From NCBI GenBank assembly GCA_945890495.1, contig CAMDCO010000008.1, forward strand, positions 1-64,000: a stretch of 64,000 nt of DNA, written 5' to 3'. The notes below the pieces were generated by a model that did not search any database, was not told the DNA's origin, and was given only the letters and a program-made list of their open reading frames with translations. Below are positions 59,484 to 64,000 of this stretch, piece after piece. The position numbers were made by a program, and so were the translations under genes. The stretch comes from Bordetella parapertussis (GTDB lineage Bacteria; Pseudomonadota; Gammaproteobacteria; Burkholderiales; Thiobacillaceae). The first letter of the stretch is position 1. Every line of letters starts with the position of its first letter.

Positions 59484-60704
59484 ATGCCAATGTCCTCCCC
59501 CGACCGGCCACACGAGACCCCCACGTCTCCTTCGGGCGCCATCGTCTCCTTGGAGCGGTCCTTCGTCGACGAGATCACCGCCTTCCGTCACGATCTCCAT
59601 GCCCATCCTGAGCTGAGTCTGGCGGAATACCGCACCAGCGACCGGGTGGCGGAGTTTCTGGAAAGTTGCGGCATTGCGGTGCATCGTGGCCTGGCCGGTA
59701 CCGGCGTGGTCGGCGTGCTCCAATGTGGCAATAGCGAGCGCATCATCGGCCTGCGCGCCGACATGGACGCCCTGCCGCTGACCGAACTCAACCACTTTCC
59801 ACACCACTCGCAAACCCCCGGTGTCATGCATGCCTGTGGTCACGACGGCCATACCGCCATGCTGCTCGGTGCGGCCAAGAGGTTGGCCGAAACGCGCCGT
59901 TTCAACGGCACCGTGGTCTTCATCTTCCAACCCGCCGAAGAAACCGTGGGCGGCGCTCGCATCATGCTGGAAGAGGGCTTCCTGCAGCAATTCCCGGTCG
60001 AATCGGTCTATGGCCTGCACAACTGGCCGGGCCTGCCGCTGGGCCAGATCGCCGTACACAACGGCCCGGTTATGGCCTGCGCCGACAGCATCGACATCAC
60101 CGTGCGCGGGCACGGCGCCCATGCCGCCATGCCGCATCAGGGCAGCGATGTCATCCTCGCCGCCAGCCATCTGATCACCGCCCTGCAAGCCGTCTCTGCT
60201 CGCGCCACCGATCCACTCGAAGCGCTGGTGGTCTCCATCACCCGTTTCCACGCCGGCGAGGCCTACAACATCCTGCCCGAGGTCGCCCACCTCGGCGGCA
60301 CCGTGCGCGCCTTCAGCGTCAGTTTGCAAGACCAGGCCGAGGCCCTGCTCAACCGCATCTGTGCCGGCGTGGGCGTCGCGTTCGGCGTGCAAATCCAGCT
60401 TGAATACCGGCGCGGCTATCCGCCCACGATCAACACCCCCGCGGCCGCCGAGCGCTGTGCCGAAGTGGCCGCTGCCGTCGTCGGCCCGTTGCAAGTCCGC
60501 CGCGACCTGCATCCCTCCATGGGTGCCGAAGACTTCGCCTACTTCCTGCGCGAGCGCCCCGGCTGCTATGTCTGGCTCGGCAACGGCCCGGGCGAAGGCG
60601 GCTGCACCCTGCACAACCCCCACTACGACTTCAACAACGACGCCATCCCCCACGGCATCCGTTACTGGGTCGCGCTGACCGAGGCCCTGTTGCCTGCGCC
60701 ATGA
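59484..60704 (+). CDS. M20 family amidohydrolase (hippurate hydrolase-like)
   Basis: 406 aa from ATG 59484 (ATG 59490 also possible). M20D metallopeptidase: RHDLHAHPELSLAEY, metal-binding HACGHDGHTAMLLGAA and PAEETVGGARIM, a dimerisation insert (about 190-300) and C-terminal HPSMGAEDFAYFL. Members hydrolyse N-acyl amino acids or related amides; substrate unknown. Its stop overlaps ald by ATGA, which hints at release of an amino acid, possibly alanine, that Ald then deaminates (inference). Confidence 0.92.
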   Translation: MPMSSPDRPHETPTSPSGAIVSLERSFVDEITAFRHDLHAHPELSLAEYRTSDRVAEFLESCGIAVHRGLAGTGVVGVLQCGNSERIIGLRADMDALPLTELNHFPHHSQTPGVMHACGHDGHTAMLLGAAKRLAETRRFNGTVVFIFQPAEETVGGARIMLEEGFLQQFPVESVYGLHNWPGLPLGQIAVHNGPVMACADSIDITVRGHGAHAAMPHQGSDVILAASHLITALQAVSARATDPLEALVVSITRFHAGEAYNILPEVAHLGGTVRAFSVSLQDQAEALLNRICAGVGVAFGVQIQLEYRRGYPPTINTPAAAERCAEVAAAVVGPLQVRRDLHPSMGAEDFAYFLRERPGCYVWLGNGPGEGGCTLHNPHYDFNNDAIPHGIRYWVALTEALLPAP

Positions 60705-61777
60705 ACATCGGCATCCCCCGCGAGATCAAGGATCATGAATTCCGCGTGGCGCTCACGCCCACGGGTGTGCACGCCTTGGTCGCGGCCGGACATACCGTCC
60801 GCATCGAACACAGCGCCGGTGAGGCCATTGGTTTTACGGATGACGCGTACCGCGTAGCCGGGGCGCAAGTCGCCGATACCGACGCAATCTGGGCCTGCGA
60901 CCTGATCTTCAAGGTCAAAGAGCCGCAGCCCGTGGAATGCGCGCGGATGCACGAGGGCCAAGTCCTGTTCTGTTACCTGCATCTGGCCGCCGCCCCCAAT
61001 CTGGCCCACGAACTGATGCAGCGTGGCATCACCGCCATCGCCTTCGAGACAGTGCTTGACACCGCTGGACGCACCCCGCTCCTGGCACCCATGTCGCAGA
61101 TCGCTGGACGGCTGTCAATCCAGATGGGCATGCAGGCGCTGGAGATGAAAAACGGCGGTCGCGGCGTCCTGCTTTCCGGCGTTCCGGGCGTACTGCCGGG
61201 GCGCGTCGTCATCCTCGGCGGCGGCGTGGTTGGCGGCCACGCGGCGCGCATCGCCGTTGGCCTAGGCGCCGATGTCACCCTGCTCGACCGAAGCCCCGAG
61301 CGCCTGGCCGCGTTCGACGCCCACTACGAGGGCCGTCTGAAAACGCGCTACGCCCATGCCGAAAACATCGCTGACAGCGTCATCCAAGCCGATCTGGTCG
61401 TCGGTGCCGCCTATGTCCACGGTCGCCGAGCCCCGCGCCTGATCTCGCGCGAACTACTGCGGCAGATGCCGCCCGGCGCCGCCCTAGTCGATGTCTCGAT
61501 CGACCAAGGCGGCACGGCCGAGACCTCGCGCCCCACCACCCACAGCGCGCCGTTCTATATCGAAGAAGGCATCGTTCACTATTGCGTCGCCAACATGCCC
61601 GCCGCTGTCGCCCGCACCAGCACCCTGGCGCTGGCCGAGGTCACCCTGCCCTACCTCCAGCGCCTCGCCGCCGACCCGCGTGCGGCACTGGCCAACGACC
61701 CCGGCCTCCAGGCCGGTCTCAATATCGACGCCGGGCGCATTACACATCCAGGCTTGGCGAAGGATTTGGATCTCTGA
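60701..61777 (+). CDS. ald: Alanine dehydrogenase
   Basis: NAD-dependent reversible deamination of L-alanine to pyruvate and ammonia. 358 aa. N-terminal IGIPREIKDHEFRVALTP with the substrate-binding Arg and Lys, KVKEPQ, the NAD-binding GGGVVGGHAARIAVGLGA and DVSIDQGG with catalytic Asp. Overlaps the amidohydrolase stop by 4 bp. Alternative: a lysine/saccharopine-type relative is excluded by the Ald-specific motifs. Confidence 0.96.
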   Translation: MNIGIPREIKDHEFRVALTPTGVHALVAAGHTVRIEHSAGEAIGFTDDAYRVAGAQVADTDAIWACDLIFKVKEPQPVECARMHEGQVLFCYLHLAAAPNLAHELMQRGITAIAFETVLDTAGRTPLLAPMSQIAGRLSIQMGMQALEMKNGGRGVLLSGVPGVLPGRVVILGGGVVGGHAARIAVGLGADVTLLDRSPERLAAFDAHYEGRLKTRYAHAENIADSVIQADLVVGAAYVHGRRAPRLISRELLRQMPPGAALVDVSIDQGGTAETSRPTTHSAPFYIEEGIVHYCVANMPAAVARTSTLALAEVTLPYLQRLAADPRAALANDPGLQAGLNIDAGRITHPGLAKDLDL

Positions 61778-61842
61778 GCCGCCTCTGAGCTTTAAGCACT
61801 TCGAAAAAGGTTCTATGTGATTTGTCGTGGGTAAGTGCATTT

Positions 61843-61877
61843 CCCCCTCTCCCGCCGGGAGAGGGTTGGGGAGAGGG
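61843..61877. repeat. GC-rich palindromic repeat, intergenic copy
   Basis: CCCTCTCCCGCCGGGAGAGGG followed by TTGGGGAGAGGG, a shorter and cleaner palindrome of the family found inside purL and nrdB. Confidence 0.8.
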
Positions 61878-61960
61878 AAAGCCGCCCCAACTTTCATGGC
61901 ATTCATGCCACCCCAAATCATGAAACCGATTGCAGAGGCAATCCTCGTGCCCGCCCAACC

Positions 61961-62072
61961 AGGGCAACCACGGGGGGTTGCCCCTACGCCTGTTGAGGTG
62001 CGGTCACCTCGTAGGGGCAGGCCCCTGTGCCTGCCCTGGCGGTAAATGGGTAACCACGGGGTGTGCCCCTAC
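61961..62072. repeat. GTAGGGGCA...TGCCCCTAC repeats, copies at 62 kb
   Basis: A single GGGCAACC/GGTTGCCC hairpin (61961-61987) followed, after a CGCCTGTTGAGGTGCG spacer, by a full double-hairpin unit (62011-62072). The same GTTGAGGTGCG flank also follows the 24-kb copy, so flanking DNA has been copied with the repeat. Confidence 0.85.
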
Positions 62073-62200
62073 GCCAATGACCGTGTTGTTTCACACTAAC
62101 CAAGCACCGCCGGTTGATCAAGGCGCGTCCCTCATCCGCCCTGCGGGCACCTTCCCCCGGTGGGGAAGGAGCGTGTCACGCGTTCCGGCAAGACCGTGAC

Positions 62201-62344
62201 CGTTCGCCCTGAGCCTGTCGAAGGGGGGGGTTGAAAGCTCATGGTTCGCCCCACGACCGTTCGCGGTGAGTGACCGTTCGCGGCGAGCTTGTCGAACCGC
62301 CAGATACCCGGCAATACGGGCCTTCGACAGGCTCAGGCCGAACG
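62201..62344. repeat. Inverted repeat with 24-bp arms around CCTGTCGAAGG
   Basis: Arms at 62201-62224 and 62321-62344 are reverse complements at 23 of 24 positions; GTTCGCGG/CTTGTCGAAC partial copies lie between. This GAGCCTGTCGAAGG-type repeat is a common intergenic palindrome in proteobacteria. Confidence 0.8.
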
Positions 62345-62356
62345 ATTTATTTGACT

Positions 62357-62444
62357 CCATGTGATTGGCACGATGACCTGGATGACCCACTCCAAATCAC
62401 ATAGATCCACTAATTTAGTGTATTTAGTAAACTGTCACCGAAAT
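62357..62444. repeat. Dispersed ~89-bp hairpin element, copy 2
   Basis: Same orientation as 10407-10495; its left arm has drifted (CCATGTGATTGG) while the right arm CAAATCACATAG (62392-62403) is intact. Confidence 0.85.
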
Positions 62445-62484
62445 ACGGCCTGCGCAGGAATGACGAACTTTTCGAGGTGCCCCC

Positions 62485-63771
62485 TCAATGCTCCTGCAAG
62501 GCTCGGCCGCTGCCGGACATGAAGGGGGACAACAGATACTCCAGCACCGTGCGCTGGCCGGTGACGATGGCGACATCCACCTGCACGCCGGGCACCAGGC
62601 GATATTCATTGCCATCCTGTCGGAAACGGTCGGCCTCAGTCTCGACACGCACCTTGTAGAAGGCACCCTTCTCGGTCACGATCGAGTCCGGGCTGATGTG
62701 TGCCACTTCGCCCTCCAGACGCCCGAAGCGCGCCGAATCGGCCGATGCAAGGCGCACCGAGGCACGCTGCTTGGGCTTCACATAGCCGATCTCCTGCACC
62801 GGCAGCTTGGCCTCGATCACCAGCGAATCGCCCGAGGGAACGATCTCGATCGCCGTCTGCCCCGGTTGCACCACCCCGCCGCGCGTAGCGACATGCAGGA
62901 TCTTGACGACCCCATCCACCGGGGCACGCAACACGGCGCGGCGCTGCATATCGGTATGCTTTCCGACGCGCTCACGCATCTCGCCCATTTCGCGCGTCGC
63001 GCGGGCGAGGTCGCTACTCACCTGTTGCCGGTACCCCTGCTGGATAGCCACCAGTTGCGAGCGGGATTCAGCGATAGAGGACTCCAGCCGTTTGATCATC
63101 GCCTGATCCTCCTCCAACCGACTCTTAAGCGCAGATTCCTGCCGCTGCAACGACAGATGTTCCATCTTGGAGGTGATTTCCTCCTTGAGCAGTTTGTCGC
63201 TAATGGCGACCTGTTCCCGAATCAACTTGAGCTCATTACGCGTATTAGTGATGCGTGCGGTGATCTCGCGGATGGCGTGCTCACGCTGGGCGATGACCTC
63301 CTGCTGAGTGCGCAGGCTAGCGTTCAGGTTGGCGCGGCGACTGGCGAACAAGGCCTGCGCCTCCTTGGCCAAGTGTGCCGGGACGGCCCCAGACAGGGCA
63401 AACGATTCACGGCCCGCCGCCTCCGCCTGCAAGCGTTCCACCTCGCCCACCAGGCTGCCAATATGTACGCGCAACTCGCCCACATCGGCCGTCGAGCTTG
63501 TCGACTCCAGGGCAATGAGGGGTTGATCGCGCGTCACCCGATCGCCTTCTTTGACATAGATTTCCGAAACGATGCCACCCTCCAAGTGCTGCACCATCTT
63601 CACCTGCGTCGCCGGGATCACCTCGCCTTGGGCGCCACTCACCATATCCAGCGGCGCGAAGCTGGCCCAGCCAACAAACGCAGACACTGAAAGGGCGAGG
63701 GTATAACCGAACAGGCGGGCGCTCGGCACCTTGGCCCATGGCGCAACAGGGCCATTAGTCTGCGCTTGCAT
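62485..63771 (-). CDS. Type I secretion membrane-fusion (HlyD-family) adaptor
   Basis: 428 aa from ATG 63771. One N-terminal transmembrane helix (about 22-42, LFGYTLALSVSAFVGWASF), lipoyl/barrel-sandwich halves around a long periplasmic coiled-coil (about 115-280), and a C-terminal beta-barrel region with RAPVDGVVKILHV and LVPGVQVDVAIVTGQRTVLEYLLSPF, typical of PrtE/HlyD adaptors. It bridges the inner-membrane ABC exporter to TolC. The upstream ATPase gene overlaps by about 17 bp; no secreted substrate or TolC gene is visible. Confidence 0.94.
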   Translation of the reverse strand: MQAQTNGPVAPWAKVPSARLFGYTLALSVSAFVGWASFAPLDMVSGAQGEVIPATQVKMVQHLEGGIVSEIYVKEGDRVTRDQPLIALESTSSTADVGELRVHIGSLVGEVERLQAEAAGRESFALSGAVPAHLAKEAQALFASRRANLNASLRTQQEVIAQREHAIREITARITNTRNELKLIREQVAISDKLLKEEITSKMEHLSLQRQESALKSRLEEDQAMIKRLESSIAESRSQLVAIQQGYRQQVSSDLARATREMGEMRERVGKHTDMQRRAVLRAPVDGVVKILHVATRGGVVQPGQTAIEIVPSGDSLVIEAKLPVQEIGYVKPKQRASVRLASADSARFGRLEGEVAHISPDSIVTEKGAFYKVRVETEADRFRQDGNEYRLVPGVQVDVAIVTGQRTVLEYLLSPFMSGSGRALQEH

Positions 63772-64000
63772 TTTTGCCCTCCAAATCTTCACCGTCATCC
63801 GCTTCAACCGGCGGCAACCCAACCTCACCCGACGCAAACGCGGCCGACTGCGGCACCGGATACAAGCGCGGTACCGGCTTGACGCGCAGGTCCAGCACCC
63901 AGTCTACCCCACGCAAGATATGCCGGTCATGCGTCAGCACCACCAGGGTCACACCCTGGTCACGCAGGGTGTTCATCACCGCATACGCGGCCAGTCGCCC
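63755..64000 (-). CDS. Type I secretion ABC transporter ATPase, C-terminal fragment (runs off the window)
   Basis: 81 residues, open at the window edge. The visible part is the end of a nucleotide-binding domain: VTLVVLTHDRHILRGVDWVLDL contains the H-loop histidine and the following beta-strand, then an acidic C-terminal tail. Overlap with the adaptor gene fits a PrtD/HlyB-type exporter operon. The membrane domain and Walker motifs lie outside. Confidence 0.8.
   Translation of the reverse strand, partial: GRLAAYAVMNTLRDQGVTLVVLTHDRHILRGVDWVLDLRVKPVPRLYPVPQSAAFASGEVGLPPVEADDGEDLEGKNASAD

Larger units (their letters stand above)
61778..62484. other. Gene-free 0.7-kb stretch filled with repeats
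   Basis: No supported gene. In order: CTATGTGATTTG arm (61813-61824); GC-rich palindrome (61843-61877); two GGGCAACC/GTAGGGGCA-type hairpins (61961-62072); inverted repeat around GCCTGTCGAAGG (62201-62224 with 62321-62344); second copy of the 89-bp hairpin element (62357-62444). Confidence 0.85.

Overview
The window looks like chromosomal DNA of a GC-rich proteobacterium, most likely a betaproteobacterium. The main clues are the gene order bamE-dapB / fur / recN-nadK / hrcA-hemH, a homodimeric-type pyruvate dehydrogenase operon (aceE-aceF-lpd) whose Lpd carries its own lipoyl domain, glyQ-glyS-gmhB, and a NarX/NarL-type pair with a GAF sensor. This placement is inference from synteny and protein families; no search was run. 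Most of the window is housekeeping and almost gap-free.

Layout. 1-3535: a secreted Met/Pro periodic-repeat protein with its own terminator, then prfB (RF2, programmed +1 frameshift) and lysS. 3536-10500: an accessory block with a decayed P-type ATPase tail and a GntR-controlled methylcitrate (propionate) operon prpBCDE. A second, slightly diverged copy of the last ~58 bp of lysS closes this block, followed by a dispersed hairpin element. 10525-14092 (minus): gmhB, glyS, glyQ. 14199-20365: NlpC/P60 protein, mogA (minus), nitroreductase, soluble lytic transglycosylase, NAD(P)-binding epimerase-like protein, cca. 20391-23099: ADP-forming acyl-CoA-synthetase/GNAT fusion (Pat-like). 23316-28073: HDAC-like deacetylase, NarL/NarX-type pair, amiC, tsaE. 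28053-30358: queG, murI, small cytochrome c. 30430-38462: purL, Nudix hydrolase, htpG, dapB, bamE. 38526-45271: fur, recN, nadK, hrcA, hemH, M17 aminopeptidase. 45465-53316: aceE, aceF, lpd, ABC-F ATPase. 53472: tRNA-Arg(ACG). 53649-61777: purU, nrdA, nrdB, small membrane protein, M20 amidohydrolase, ald. 61778-62484: a pile-up of repeats. 62485-64000: a type I secretion adaptor and the tail of its ABC ATPase, cut by the window edge.

The genes group into propionate catabolism, pyruvate oxidation, deoxynucleotide synthesis, cell-wall turnover and translation. Good regulatory signals are visible: two NrdR boxes 31 bp apart before nrdA, a palindromic operator for the GntR regulator, sigma70-type promoters before the cytochrome, tRNA-Arg and nrdA, and three intrinsic terminators.

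The least ordinary content is (i) the secreted protein at 108-749, with an x-[D/N/S]-P motif every 12-13 residues; (ii) several families of small palindromic repeats, one of which sits in frame inside both purL and nrdB; and (iii) the lysS 3'-end duplication around the prp block. I found no CRISPR array, prophage, transposase or recognised defence system.
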